Assembly: GCA_049419605.1 (NCBI GenBank)
Contig: JBMSKF010000002.1
Coordinates: 1-64,000, forward strand
Reading direction: 5' to 3'
Length of the DNA: 64,000 nt
From: UBA970 sp049419605
GTDB taxonomy: Bacteria; Bacillota_I; Bacilli_A; RFN20; CAG-826
This document shows positions 9,401 through 17,472 of this stretch, in pieces. Position 1 is the first letter of the stretch. Every line of letters starts with the position of its first letter. The translations under genes and the position numbers were made by a program. Below the pieces are notes generated by a model, which had not been told where the DNA came from, ran no database searches, and was given only the letters and a program-made list of their open reading frames with translations.

Positions 9401-9873
9401 CGTTGATAACCTGCTGCAATCAACAGTTTTTTAAGGTGTTGAATGGAGTGAGAATCACCTGGTTTTAAATTGAGTTTTAAGCTCTCAACATATTTTGGAT
9501 CGGGTAAATATTTAAGAATACTTGCTGTATGGGTAATTAAAACGAAGGGTTTATTGGTCAATAATTGACTCATGACGTAAAGCCGTTGCGCGAGCATTTC
9601 TTTGTTGTTGGCAATGGTGTTCGCTCTCAAAAGCTCATCAACGGGATAAAATAAACAAACTGACTCACCAATTAATCCAGTCAATAAATCATAAATTTTT
9701 TGGGCGTTATAAAGGTTGGAAGAAATGATATTGATGCTTTGCGGTTTCTCTAAATAAGCTGAGGCAACCGTTAAAGCAATACCAAGGGTGTCATCCAAAT
9801 GAAAAAGACCCTTTTTAGAAAATAGGGGGGTGGTAATTTTAGTTTCTTGAATGGCTTTAAATAAAGATTTCAG
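6409..9873 (-). CDS. mfd: Transcription-repair coupling factor, probable CTG start
   Basis: About 1154 residues. Displaces stalled RNA polymerase and recruits UvrA. The order is a UvrB-like N-terminal region with SNLYNAQKIYDLL, an RNA polymerase interaction domain (VGDYVVHEYSGIGQYLGV), and a RecG-like helicase with Walker A GDVGFGKT and DEEQRFG. A C-terminal TRCF domain follows. The first ATG/GTG/TTG is TTG at 9798, but the frame stays open upstream with plausible Mfd N-terminal sequence (LFKAIQETKITTPLFS). The only good start there is CTG at 9873, overlapping the pth stop as CTGA and preceded by a GGGGTGG site. I infer that CTG is used; the downstream TTG would give 1129 residues and lacks a good site. 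Confidence 0.95.
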   Translation of the reverse strand: MKSLFKAIQETKITTPLFSKKGLFHLDDTLGIALTVASAYLEKPQSINIISSNLYNAQKIYDLLTGLIGESVCLFYPVDELLRANTIANNKEMLAQRLYVMSQLLTNKPFVLITHTASILKYLPDPKYVESLKLNLKPGDSHSIQHLKKLLIAAGYQRVNKIDASLQFAIRGDILDIASVNLPHPVRIEFFGEEIESIRYFDIANQTSFEQIHHVDILPASDILFSPDERESLEHKILTQLASDLKLVGHELYGQLEAITLSDLQAIQQHQTSAQHYRYLGFAQTNHFSILDYQPQAINLIANQEQVESTAKLLIEEGWSYFQELSIAGRQLSHLQMYRSLDRVLATTTNLYNKEFVTQSGFHLSIRPIAIGSGQTSALQATLQSALSLYPHLLFAVSTQSQLDQLTTQLQELKQPFTIVEGLQIPNQNIAITLLNLEEGFEIPDFKFACITSKELFGYRQKTSKYFSRYKEATIITSHEDLIVGDYVVHEYSGIGQYLGVKTIEIDGLHKDYLHIQYAGTDVLYVPLSQFKLVRKFSGKEGAVPKLHRLQSKEWESTKKRIKERVDDLAERLVTLYKNRAVTQGYAFPADDEVQKQFEKMFPYDLTPDQQRSVQEIKADMEKPFPMDRLLCGDVGFGKTEVAFRAAFKAINAHKQVAILCPTTLLARQHYERAIDRFATFGINIAIFSRLIPEAKQREYIKQIKSGHIQLVIGTHRLLSKEIIFKDLGLLIVDEEQRFGVEQKENIKELKNNVDVLTLSATPIPRTLQISLLGIRQLSQINTSPLNRVPIQTYVMRHDPLIIKELIERELAREGQVYYLHNRVEDIAFVATQLSTKIKGSRVGIVHGQMEKNEIEDVMVDFYNGNINLLVCTSIIENGIDVGNANLIIIEQAANFGLSQLYQIKGRVGRGNRIAYAYLLYEEAERLNEQAAKRLKAIQEFTELGSGYKIAQRDLMIRGAGDILGPEQAGFIDTVGLDMYLQLLNEAIEEKKTGIIKPPVTPPPSLMIDAYIPETYAKTEDKVELYQSIESANDFEALQTIESYIRDLYGRLPDQVQNLLKKRHFDLLTHHPAVGSWQETKAYIDVFCSEAFTNLNKSGTLLFEYVQQHVHALKVNYANRILRIRLNKTGDWFTMLMDLIRGIVQTYDNLTKKD

Positions 9874-10436
9874 TCGTTACCACCCCGATTAAATTGATTC
9901 ATTGCTTGGGAAAAGTTGCTCTTAAGATAAAGTTCAATGGCTGAAACTGCATCTTGAATACTTTGGTTAATCTTGGTTTGATCGTCTTTAGAAGGTGTAC
10001 CCAACACATAATCTTTGCCTTTTTGTTGCACTGGAACAGCCCCAATACCAACTCGAATACGTTTTATTTCTTGCGTGCTTAAAGATTCAATAATCGATTG
10101 CATGCCATTGTGAGAGCCACTTGACCCAGTCATTCTCAGTCTTATTTTTCCTGGTTCTAAGGCTAAATCATCATAAACAACAACCATCTCTTGTGGAGAA
10201 ATTTTATAAAACTGGACAAGTGCTTGTACCGACTGACCACTTAAGTTCATAAACGTGGTTGGTTTCAAAAGAATAACTGCATGTGTTTTGTCTTGAATGT
10301 ATTCGCCTTGAAAGTCTGTTTTAAATTGAGAAAGATTCCATTTCTTTGCCAAAGCATCAATCACCATAAAACCCATGTTATGGCGAGTATTGGCATATTC
10401 TTTTCCAGGATTTCCTAACCCAACAATCAATTTCAT
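9870..10436 (-). CDS. pth: Peptidyl-tRNA hydrolase
   Basis: 188 residues. Recycles peptidyl-tRNAs released by abortive translation. Family landmarks are the start MKLIVGLGNPGKEYANTRHN with the catalytic His, the LLKPTTFMNLSGQ loop, the catalytic Asp in VVYDDLALEPG and GSSGSHNGMQSI. The frame is open 11 codons upstream, but the ATG at 10436 is where the family begins and has AAGGA about 10 nt before it. First gene of the pth-mfd-rqcP-tilS-ftsH-lysS series, divergent from the DUF368 gene. Its TGA stop is direct evidence that TGA is not a sense codon here. Confidence 0.97.
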   Translation of the reverse strand: MKLIVGLGNPGKEYANTRHNMGFMVIDALAKKWNLSQFKTDFQGEYIQDKTHAVILLKPTTFMNLSGQSVQALVQFYKISPQEMVVVYDDLALEPGKIRLRMTGSSGSHNGMQSIIESLSTQEIKRIRVGIGAVPVQQKGKDYVLGTPSKDDQTKINQSIQDAVSAIELYLKSNFSQAMNQFNRGGND

Positions 10437-10472
10437 TGCCTGTGATTCCTTGCCTAAATATCTTACCATGAG

Positions 10473-10481
10473 TGCTATACT
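10473..10481 (+). promoter_or_regulatory. Extended -10 promoter of the DUF368 gene, leaderless
   Basis: TGC followed by TATACT is a textbook extended -10 element, which does not need a -35 box. It ends 9 nt before the ATG at 10491, so the expected transcription start falls at or within 2-3 nt of the start codon and no Shine-Dalgarno is present. Confidence 0.7.
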
Positions 10482-10490
10482 TGAAACGAA

Positions 10491-11384
10491 ATGATGAAAG
10501 TATCTTCAAACTTTATTGGTTTATTTATAAAAGGACTAGCGATTGGGACGGCTGCTATTATCCCAGGTATTTCTGGAGGAACTATCGCCTTCATGCTTGG
10601 AGTTTATGACCAATTGATTCATGCAATTGTTTCCATTAAAAAGGATTTTTACCAATCGATGCGTTTATTAGTTCCGATTGGTTTGGGTATTGTGGTAGCA
10701 ATCGGAGCGCTTACTTTTCCGATGGGCCTTGCTTTTGAATATGCTCCTTTACCTACGGTTGCTTTGTTTGCTGGATTCATTCTTGGAAGTTTACCAACGT
10801 TAAGAAAAGATCTACCTAAGGTCTTCTCGGTAATGGAATGGTTTTCCTTGCTAGTTCCTGCCTCGATTGCCATTTTATTAGGTGTCTTTTCTGTCATCGG
10901 GGAGTTAGATGCGAGTTTGATTCTTGAAGGAACCAATTTGCTACCAAAACTAATCTTGATTATGGTTGGATTTTTAGGGGTTTCTGCATTCGTTGTACCC
11001 GGAATATCTGGATCAATGTTATTGCTCACAATTGGGTTTTATGAACCTGTCTTAAATAGTCTTCAAAGACTAATTGAAAACTTATTCAACTTAGAAGTGC
11101 TATTTGCAGAGATCATAAATTTTGCATTCTTAGGTGTCGGGGCCCTTATCGGTTTTGTTGTCATTAGTTTGGTGATGTCTCTTCTGTTTAAGAAGTATAA
11201 AACCATTACACTTGTAGCAATCTTTGGTTTTATTATTGGATCCATTGGCGCGGTTTTTTACAATTATAAAATTGTTCCCGAATATGAAAATCTAGACGGG
11301 ATAATGATCTTATTTTCGTTAATAACGTTAGCGGTTGGTGTGGCAATTAGTTCCTGGTTAAATCATCGGTATGCGACTCGATAA
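10491..11384 (+). CDS. DUF368 membrane protein, probable polyprenyl-phosphate transporter
   Basis: 297 residues, highly hydrophobic, with about eight or nine membrane segments. The N-terminal GTAAIIPGISGGTIAFMLGVYD and the internal repeat FVVPGISGSMLLLTIGFYEPVL are the hallmark twin motifs of DUF368. Members (PopT) have been shown to recycle undecaprenyl phosphate across the membrane, so this protein probably returns the lipid carrier to the cytoplasmic face; function is inferred from family. Two adjacent ATGs exist and either may start. The promoter leaves almost no 5' UTR. The end overlaps the next gene by 14 nt. Confidence 0.9.
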   Translation: MMKVSSNFIGLFIKGLAIGTAAIIPGISGGTIAFMLGVYDQLIHAIVSIKKDFYQSMRLLVPIGLGIVVAIGALTFPMGLAFEYAPLPTVALFAGFILGSLPTLRKDLPKVFSVMEWFSLLVPASIAILLGVFSVIGELDASLILEGTNLLPKLILIMVGFLGVSAFVVPGISGSMLLLTIGFYEPVLNSLQRLIENLFNLEVLFAEIINFAFLGVGALIGFVVISLVMSLLFKKYKTITLVAIFGFIIGSIGAVFYNYKIVPEYENLDGIMILFSLITLAVGVAISSWLNHRYATR

Positions 11385-12069
11385 ATTCCTTGCAAACGCT
11401 GGTGTTGGCACTAGAAGTGAAGTAAAAAATCTTATCAAAATGGGGGTTGTTTTAGTCAACGGAGATGCAGTTTGGGATAGTGGTTTTGCGGTGAACCCAG
11501 ATCAAGATGAAGTAATTGTTGATGAGGCCCCAGTAGCGTATCAAGAGTTTGTATATTTAATGTTAAATAAACCAAAAGGTTATGTTTCTGCGAAGGAAGA
11601 TAAAAAAGATCCCACAGCCTTTAGTCTTATTCACGGTTATGAACATCGAGATTTACATTTAGTAGGCCGGTTGGATAAAGACACAACGGGTTTACTTATT
11701 TTTACTGACAACGGTCAATTAACCCATCATTTAACTTCCCCCAAGCACGATGTAGGAAAAACCTATTATGTAACCCTTGATCAACCATTAGATAAAAAAC
11801 TCATGGATGTGTTTAAAGAAGGATTTTCATTAGGTGAGAAAGAAATGGTTAAAGCGGCTGAATTAAACTTATTACCTCATACCAATCAAGTTTCATTAAC
11901 CATTTATGAAGGAAAGTTTCACCAGGTTAAACGGATGTTTTCTAAATTTGGCTATCAGGTGGTTGAGTTACACCGTCATGCTGTGGGGGATTTAACTTTA
12001 GGGGATTTAAAAGAAGGTGAATTTAGGGAGCTTACTGCAGCGGAAGTAGCAAAACTCAAATCACTTTAA
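11371..12069 (+). CDS. rsuA: RsuA-type pseudouridine synthase
   Basis: 232 residues. An N-terminal S4 domain (MRLDKFLANAGVGTRSEVKNLI) is followed by a pseudouridine synthase domain with the catalytic motif GRLDKDTTGLLIFT, where the Asp is the nucleophile. Also present are MLNKPKGYVSA and the GKFHQVKRMF segment. Domain order and size match RsuA, which modifies U516 of 16S rRNA; RluB-type enzymes usually carry longer tails, so RsuA is preferred but not certain. It overlaps the DUF368 gene and is presumably co-transcribed. Confidence 0.9.
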   Translation: MRLDKFLANAGVGTRSEVKNLIKMGVVLVNGDAVWDSGFAVNPDQDEVIVDEAPVAYQEFVYLMLNKPKGYVSAKEDKKDPTAFSLIHGYEHRDLHLVGRLDKDTTGLLIFTDNGQLTHHLTSPKHDVGKTYYVTLDQPLDKKLMDVFKEGFSLGEKEMVKAAELNLLPHTNQVSLTIYEGKFHQVKRMFSKFGYQVVELHRHAVGDLTLGDLKEGEFRELTAAEVAKLKSL

Positions 12070-12086
12070 ATTTCAAAAAAGTAGAG

Positions 12087-12092
12087 TATATT
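12087..12092 (+). promoter_or_regulatory. Possible -10 element before the ABC exporter pair
   Basis: TATATT ends 10 nt before the ATG at 12103 and no ribosome binding site is seen, the same spacing style as the leaderless genes of this window. The element is weaker and read-through from rsuA is equally possible. Confidence 0.35.
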
Positions 12093-12102
12093 GTTATAAG
12101 TT

Positions 12103-13902
12103 ATGATAAAAATATTTAAATATGTCTTGCCGCTTTGGAAACGTCTTATTTTAATTTCGTTGGGATTTGCCGCAATGGCGTTTCTCCAATTGCAAATCCC
12201 TCGTAATGTAGGTTTAATCACCAATCTCGTCCTTGCACATCAACCGACCAGTGAAATTTTGATGACTGGTTTATGGATGTTATTGTTATCACTCGGTGTT
12301 ATTGCCCTTGCCATAGGCAACGCACTCCTTAACTCATCGATTGCAACGGGTTTTGCAAAAAATGTTCGTAATGCAGTTTTTCAAAAGGTCAACCAACTAT
12401 CCTTAAGTGAATTTGAAAAATTTGGTACCTCTAGTTTAATCACCAGAACCACAAACGATGTTCAACAAATTCAAGGTATTTTCTTATTTGGATTACGCAT
12501 CATCATTACCACACCTGTTACATTAATTACTGCCATCACTCTGACCCTTGGCACTAACCCTTTACTTGTGTTTGTCTTTGCAGTTTCAGTGCCTGTCATT
12601 TTTATTGCGATTGGCATCACCTTTAAAATTGCTTCACCTTTATTCGAAAAAGTTCAAAAGAAATTAGACCAACTAACTTTGGTTCTTAGAGAAAATTTAA
12701 CCGGTGTTAGAGTCGTTAGGGCGTTCAATCAAGAGAAGAAAGAAGCTAAACGTTTTGCTAATGCTAACGAAGATTTAACAGAAACGAACATGACTGTCAG
12801 TCGTACGATGTCTTATTTAAACCCATTTGTTTCATTAGTCTTTGATTTAACGTATCTTTCTATCTTTTTTGTCGGTTTCGCAACTTTTGATGGTCAGGCA
12901 TTACAACTTGGAGATGTGAATGTGGCGTTTGGCGATATTTTATCCACTGCACAATATTCAAGTACGTTGATGTTTTCGTTACTGATGCTTGCAGCTATTC
13001 TCATCATGCTTCCACGTGCCAGAGCTTCAGCTAAGCGTATTAATGAAGTCTTAGACACCCATTCTTCGATTATTGATCCTGCCAAACCCAAAACAACAAA
13101 ATTAACAACAGGGAAAGTTGAATTTAAAGATGTGGTTTTCCAATTCAAAGATGCCCAACAACCCACGCTCAGAAATATTTCGTTTGTAGCACAACCCAAA
13201 CAAGTTACTGCCATTATTGGTTCAACGGGCAGCGGAAAGTCTTCGATCATTAACTTGATTCCTCGCTTTTTTGATGTGTCTTCTGGTCAAGTATTAATCG
13301 ATGAAGTAGATGTTCGAGAAATGAAGCAAACAGATCTTCGAAATAAAATTGGTTTTGTTCCCCAACAAGCTTTGCTTTTTACAGGCTCCGTAAAACAAAA
13401 TCTCACCTTTGGTAAAGCAAACGCAACCGATGAGGAAGTTTGGCAAGCCCTAGAGGTTGCTCAAGCTGATCACTTTATCAAAAAATATCCTGAACAATTA
13501 AACGTTCAGGTTTCACAAACTGGAAAAAACTTTTCTGGTGGACAAAAGCAACGTCTATCCATTGCTAGAGCGCTTGTTAAAAAACCAGAGATTTATGTAT
13601 TTGATGATGCTTTTTCTGCATTGGATTATAAGACGGATATTCGTTTGCGAAATCGTTTAAAGACTTATACAAACTCCGCCACTGTCATTATTGTGGCCCA
13701 ACGTGTTAGCACCATTATTGATGCAGACCATATTGTTGTGCTACATGAAGGGCAAATTGTGGGACAAGGAAAACACCAAGCTTTATTAACGAGTTGTGAG
13801 ATATATAAAGAAATTGTTTACTCTCAGTTAGATCCAGAAGAAGTAGAGAAGACATTAGCGTTAACTAAAAACGATATGAGTTTAGAAGGGAGTCAAACCT
13901 AA
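12103..13902 (+). CDS. ABC exporter subunit with degenerate ATPase site
   Basis: 599 residues: six membrane segments (about 1-320) fused to a nucleotide-binding domain, a type IV ABC half-transporter. Walker A is GSTGSGKSS and the signature is FSGGQKQRLSIARAL. The Walker B region reads VFDDAFSALD, with Asp where the catalytic Glu is expected, and the switch His is replaced by Gln (IIVAQRVSTI). These substitutions are typical of the non-catalytic half of heterodimers such as TM287/288, LmrCD and BmrCD. The stop overlaps the partner's ATG (TAATG). Substrate unknown; a multidrug or lipid-type exporter is the usual role. Confidence 0.93.
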   Translation: MIKIFKYVLPLWKRLILISLGFAAMAFLQLQIPRNVGLITNLVLAHQPTSEILMTGLWMLLLSLGVIALAIGNALLNSSIATGFAKNVRNAVFQKVNQLSLSEFEKFGTSSLITRTTNDVQQIQGIFLFGLRIIITTPVTLITAITLTLGTNPLLVFVFAVSVPVIFIAIGITFKIASPLFEKVQKKLDQLTLVLRENLTGVRVVRAFNQEKKEAKRFANANEDLTETNMTVSRTMSYLNPFVSLVFDLTYLSIFFVGFATFDGQALQLGDVNVAFGDILSTAQYSSTLMFSLLMLAAILIMLPRARASAKRINEVLDTHSSIIDPAKPKTTKLTTGKVEFKDVVFQFKDAQQPTLRNISFVAQPKQVTAIIGSTGSGKSSIINLIPRFFDVSSGQVLIDEVDVREMKQTDLRNKIGFVPQQALLFTGSVKQNLTFGKANATDEEVWQALEVAQADHFIKKYPEQLNVQVSQTGKNFSGGQKQRLSIARALVKKPEIYVFDDAFSALDYKTDIRLRNRLKTYTNSATVIIVAQRVSTIIDADHIVVLHEGQIVGQGKHQALLTSCEIYKEIVYSQLDPEEVEKTLALTKNDMSLEGSQT

Positions 13903-15749
13903 TGGCAGGACCAAGATATGGCCGCATGGGCGGACTTACCGAGAACGAAAAACCAAAGAACTTTAAAGGTACATTACGACGATTAGTTAGTGACTTTAAA
14001 CCCTATCAAGCTGCTTTGATTTTTGTCGCAATCATTATTACCATTTCTGTTGTTTTTACACTTTTATCACCATTATATATTCGCAATATTTTAAATGACA
14101 TCATTGCAAATCCCGCTCTCTTTTTTGATGAAGTGAATGGTTACCTTTCCTTAAAATGGATGGATATTCTTTTACGATTTGGCATTATTGTTGGCTTCTA
14201 TTTCTTTTCACATTTCTTCACGTGGCTTTCAGAATTCTTATTGATTCCAATTTCAAATCGTTATTCGTATAAAATTAGACAATCATTCCAAGCAAAGATG
14301 GATCGGCTACCACTATCTTTCTTTGATCGACAAACCTATGGTGAAATTCTTTCAAAGGGCACCAACGATGTTGATAGTGTTTCTCGTTCACTGCAAGGCA
14401 TCTTAAGTTCTGTTTTAAGTTCATTATTTATGTTTGTGGGAACGTTGGTGATGATGTTTATCACGAGTTGGCAATTAACATTGGTTGCGCTTGCCATTTT
14501 ACCTATTTCGCTGTTTGTTACCATCTTCATCGCTAAAAATTCGCAAAAGCGTTTTAAGGCTTATTATGCTAAGTTAGGCATGCTCAACGGGCTAATCGAA
14601 GAAAATTATTCGGGTTATCGTATTGTTAAATTGTTCAATAAAGAAAAAGAAACCGTAGAAAAATTCACCAATATCAATGATGAATTAGCCAAAGCTGATC
14701 GCATGTCACAATTCTTTTCTGGGATTATTTTCCCTGCAATCAACTTTGTGAATAACCTTGGGTTTGTTGGAATTGCCGTGGTTGGTGGATTAATTGATAA
14801 CATCGGAAACATGGTTGCTTTCTTTATTCTCGTCTCATTGTTTCAACGTCCGTTCCAAATGCTTGGTCAAATTTCTAACATTATTCAATCTTCAATTGCC
14901 GCAGCAGAACGTATTTATAAGGTTATGGATGAGCCAGAACTTCCTGAACAAACTAAAGGTGCTATTCAAACAAATGACAAAATCAAAGGCAAAATTGAAT
15001 TTAAGGATGTCGCGTTTGCTTATAAACCAGAACAACCTTTATTCACTAATTTAAATTTACAAGTCAATCAAGGCGATACGATTGCGATTGTTGGGCCAAC
15101 AGGCGCGGGAAAAACAACACTTGTCAATTTGATGATGCGTTTTTATGAGATTCAACAAGGTGAAATCTTATTAGATGGTAAAAACCTAAAAGATTATAGT
15201 TATCCTGCCTTAAGAACCTCATTTGGTATGGTCTTACAAGATACCTGGTTATTTAAAGGTTCGATTCGTGACAATATTCGCTATGGTAAACAAGATGCCA
15301 CCGATGAAGAAGTAGAAAAGGCTGCAAAAGCTGCCTTGGCGCATTTCTTTATTTCAACCTTGCCGGGTGGTTATGATTTTATGTTAAACGAAGATGGTAC
15401 TAATATTTCTCAAGGTCAACGACAATTATTAACCATTGCACGCGCCATTTTAATTCAGCCAAAGATGTTAATCCTTGATGAAGCAACGAGTAGTGTTGAT
15501 ACACGAACAGAGGCTTCAATTCAAACCGCGATGACCTCATTAATGAAGGGTCGTACTTCCTTTGTCATTGCGCACCGACTTTCTACCATTAAGAGTGCAA
15601 AACTCATTCTTGTGATGAAGAATGGGTCAATCGTCGAAACTGGTACGCACGAAACATTACTCAAACAAAATGGTTTTTATGCAGAACTTTACAATGCTCA
15701 ATTTACCGGTAACAATCAAATCGATTCCAAATCTGAAGAAAAATACTAA
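13902..15749 (+). CDS. ABC exporter subunit with canonical ATPase site
   Basis: 615 residues, partner of the preceding subunit. A membrane domain of about 345 residues is followed by an ATPase domain with Walker A GPTGAGKTT, signature ISQGQRQLLTIARA, Walker B LILDEATSSVD with the catalytic Glu, and a normal switch His (VIAHRLSTI). It complements the degenerate site of its partner, so the pair should act as an asymmetric heterodimer. An N-terminal Gly-rich cytosolic segment (GPRYGRMGG) is as in LmrD-type proteins. A GGGAG site lies upstream. Its stop codon overlaps that of the convergent phosphodiesterase gene. Confidence 0.94.
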   Translation: MAGPRYGRMGGLTENEKPKNFKGTLRRLVSDFKPYQAALIFVAIIITISVVFTLLSPLYIRNILNDIIANPALFFDEVNGYLSLKWMDILLRFGIIVGFYFFSHFFTWLSEFLLIPISNRYSYKIRQSFQAKMDRLPLSFFDRQTYGEILSKGTNDVDSVSRSLQGILSSVLSSLFMFVGTLVMMFITSWQLTLVALAILPISLFVTIFIAKNSQKRFKAYYAKLGMLNGLIEENYSGYRIVKLFNKEKETVEKFTNINDELAKADRMSQFFSGIIFPAINFVNNLGFVGIAVVGGLIDNIGNMVAFFILVSLFQRPFQMLGQISNIIQSSIAAAERIYKVMDEPELPEQTKGAIQTNDKIKGKIEFKDVAFAYKPEQPLFTNLNLQVNQGDTIAIVGPTGAGKTTLVNLMMRFYEIQQGEILLDGKNLKDYSYPALRTSFGMVLQDTWLFKGSIRDNIRYGKQDATDEEVEKAAKAALAHFFISTLPGGYDFMLNEDGTNISQGQRQLLTIARAILIQPKMLILDEATSSVDTRTEASIQTAMTSLMKGRTSFVIAHRLSTIKSAKLILVMKNGSIVETGTHETLLKQNGFYAELYNAQFTGNNQIDSKSEEKY

Positions 15750-16858
15750 CGATTAATAATCATGACATCCACCAACATTTCTGATTTTGTCATGCCGGCA
15801 TGATGCGCTTTCATCGTCAAAGGCATTTTGTCATCTTTGGTGCCGTGAGTGAAAGCATATTTGTCTTTTGCAATTGCGACAAAGTCACCAATAAAGTCAT
15901 TAAATCTAGAATGATTCTTTCCTAATCCATAAATCTGCAAATCTTTAACTTCTTGCTTTGTTAGGAGCAAAAAATGTTTGCCATATGTTTGTTGGAACCG
16001 TTTTGCAAAAAGAGCTTGTTGTTGATCTTTTACAAAGAAAGTTGCAGCCCTTGGCTCTAATGAAAAACTTCGTTTAAGTAAAGAAAATATCTCTTCGTGT
16101 TGTTGAATACTCAAGAATGAAACATCAACAAGGCCGTGGTCGGCAAACACAATATATGTCGTGTCTGGATTTTGTTTGGTGAGTCTTTTTAACTTGGATT
16201 GGATGGTACGAACAACAGATTTTACAACAAAGGAATTTACGCCTTGTTGATGAATGGTTTTATCCGGATCTAACCAGTAACCGTACGTAAAACTTGGCCC
16301 TTCTTGGTGACCGATTTCATTCAAACGATCAAACCACTCATCTATTGTTTTATAACCACCTGGACGGATGTCTGGCCAGACTTGTTGGATATTTAAATGA
16401 GGTTGGAGTTGATGAATAAGATTAAAAATACTTTGATACTGAATGGTCTTTTGTAATTCTATGGCTGTGATGTGGGGTTGTTGAAGTAGTGAATCTTTCC
16501 CTGTAAATAATTCAAGAATTCGATCGTGCTCAGGGAAGTATTGAGCCCATCCTAACCAACCGATTTCATTGGGATATTGTCCAGATAAAAATGAGTTCGT
16601 AGCGGCAGCAGTTGTGCTTGGAAAAGTAGAAGTGATTGATAAAAATTTCTTGCTTCTTAACCAAGAAAAGAAAGGCAAGTGTCTGTATAAAATGCTTTGT
16701 CCCATTCCATCAAAAAGTAAAAAGGCAATTTTTGTTTTACCTTTGAGCAATTTCAATAACTGAGGAATGGGTGGGTGATAAGTGGGCGCGTGGTAATGGG
16801 CAAGAATGGTGTTACTTAAGTTGACGAGGGAATGTGTTTTTGAATAGATGGTTTTCAT
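15746..16858 (-). CDS. Alkaline phosphatase superfamily nucleotide pyrophosphatase/phosphodiesterase
   Basis: 370 residues. The metal and nucleophile motifs of the type I phosphodiesterase (NPP) family are present: LLFDGMGQ near the start, a Thr nucleophile region STFPSTTAAATNSFLSGQYP and VFADHGLVDV. There is no signal peptide, so it should act in the cytosol. It is the third gene of a translationally coupled operon (4-nt overlap, ATGA type, with the nucleosidase gene). Members cleave nucleotide phosphodiester or pyrophosphate bonds; the substrate here is not known. Context suggests nucleotide or nucleoside salvage. Confidence 0.85.
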   Translation of the reverse strand: MKTIYSKTHSLVNLSNTILAHYHAPTYHPPIPQLLKLLKGKTKIAFLLFDGMGQSILYRHLPFFSWLRSKKFLSITSTFPSTTAAATNSFLSGQYPNEIGWLGWAQYFPEHDRILELFTGKDSLLQQPHITAIELQKTIQYQSIFNLIHQLQPHLNIQQVWPDIRPGGYKTIDEWFDRLNEIGHQEGPSFTYGYWLDPDKTIHQQGVNSFVVKSVVRTIQSKLKRLTKQNPDTTYIVFADHGLVDVSFLSIQQHEEIFSLLKRSFSLEPRAATFFVKDQQQALFAKRFQQTYGKHFLLLTKQEVKDLQIYGLGKNHSRFNDFIGDFVAIAKDKYAFTHGTKDDKMPLTMKAHHAGMTKSEMLVDVMIINR

Positions 16859-17472
16859 GCAATAGTTTTTAAATAAGTTAACGTTGCAACCGCAGCGGCA
16901 TTAGCTGCATTTTTTAGATTCATTTCGAAAGTTGTATTTGCATTGGATTGACCATTATCAGACACCCCGCGAATACTTGAAAAGGGAATGCCTTGTTGTT
17001 CACACATGGTATAAAAACCAAAACTCTCCATATCAAAAGCATCTGCATCAAAGTTTTCAATGACTTTTTTAGCAGTCTCTTCCGAATCTAAAAATGAGGA
17101 TCCAGAAACTAACACTGGGTGTGTAATGTTGATTTTTTCATTCGCATATAAACGCCCTCGTGGTCTTTTGAATGAGGTCAAATCCAAATCTGCATCAAAG
17201 AATGTTTGGGCGTGAATGACTTCGCCTATGGGTTGTTTTCTTAAACCCGCACAGGTGCCAACTTGGATAACAAGGTTGGGTTTAAATTCAAGTAAATGCG
17301 GTTGTAACTTATAGCAATTTAGCATGGTAATACCGGTTAAGACTAATCTCACAGTCTGATTTTGAAAGTGAAAATCTTCGTGAGTTGGAAAGACGTTGAT
17401 TGGAACATTTACTTTTGATTTGAATGCATCCATTTCAGCTTGCATCGCAAAAACTAAAATTATTCTTTTCAT
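16855..17472 (-). CDS. Purine-nucleoside phosphorylase/MTA-SAH nucleosidase family protein
   Basis: 205 residues with the phosphorylase superfamily fold. Landmarks are a FAMQAEMDAF start, VIQVGTCAGL, the base- and ribose-binding DAFDMESFGFY and the catalytic-Asp segment RGVSDNG. The DMES..RGVSD combination is closest to 5'-methylthioadenosine/S-adenosylhomocysteine nucleosidases, but at 205 residues it is shorter than typical Pfs (about 230) and the exact substrate cannot be fixed. It overlaps both neighbours by 4 nt, implying strict co-translation with the FGGY kinase and the phosphodiesterase. Confidence 0.85.
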   Translation of the reverse strand: MKRIILVFAMQAEMDAFKSKVNVPINVFPTHEDFHFQNQTVRLVLTGITMLNCYKLQPHLLEFKPNLVIQVGTCAGLRKQPIGEVIHAQTFFDADLDLTSFKRPRGRLYANEKINITHPVLVSGSSFLDSEETAKKVIENFDADAFDMESFGFYTMCEQQGIPFSSIRGVSDNGQSNANTTFEMNLKNAANAAAVATLTYLKTIA

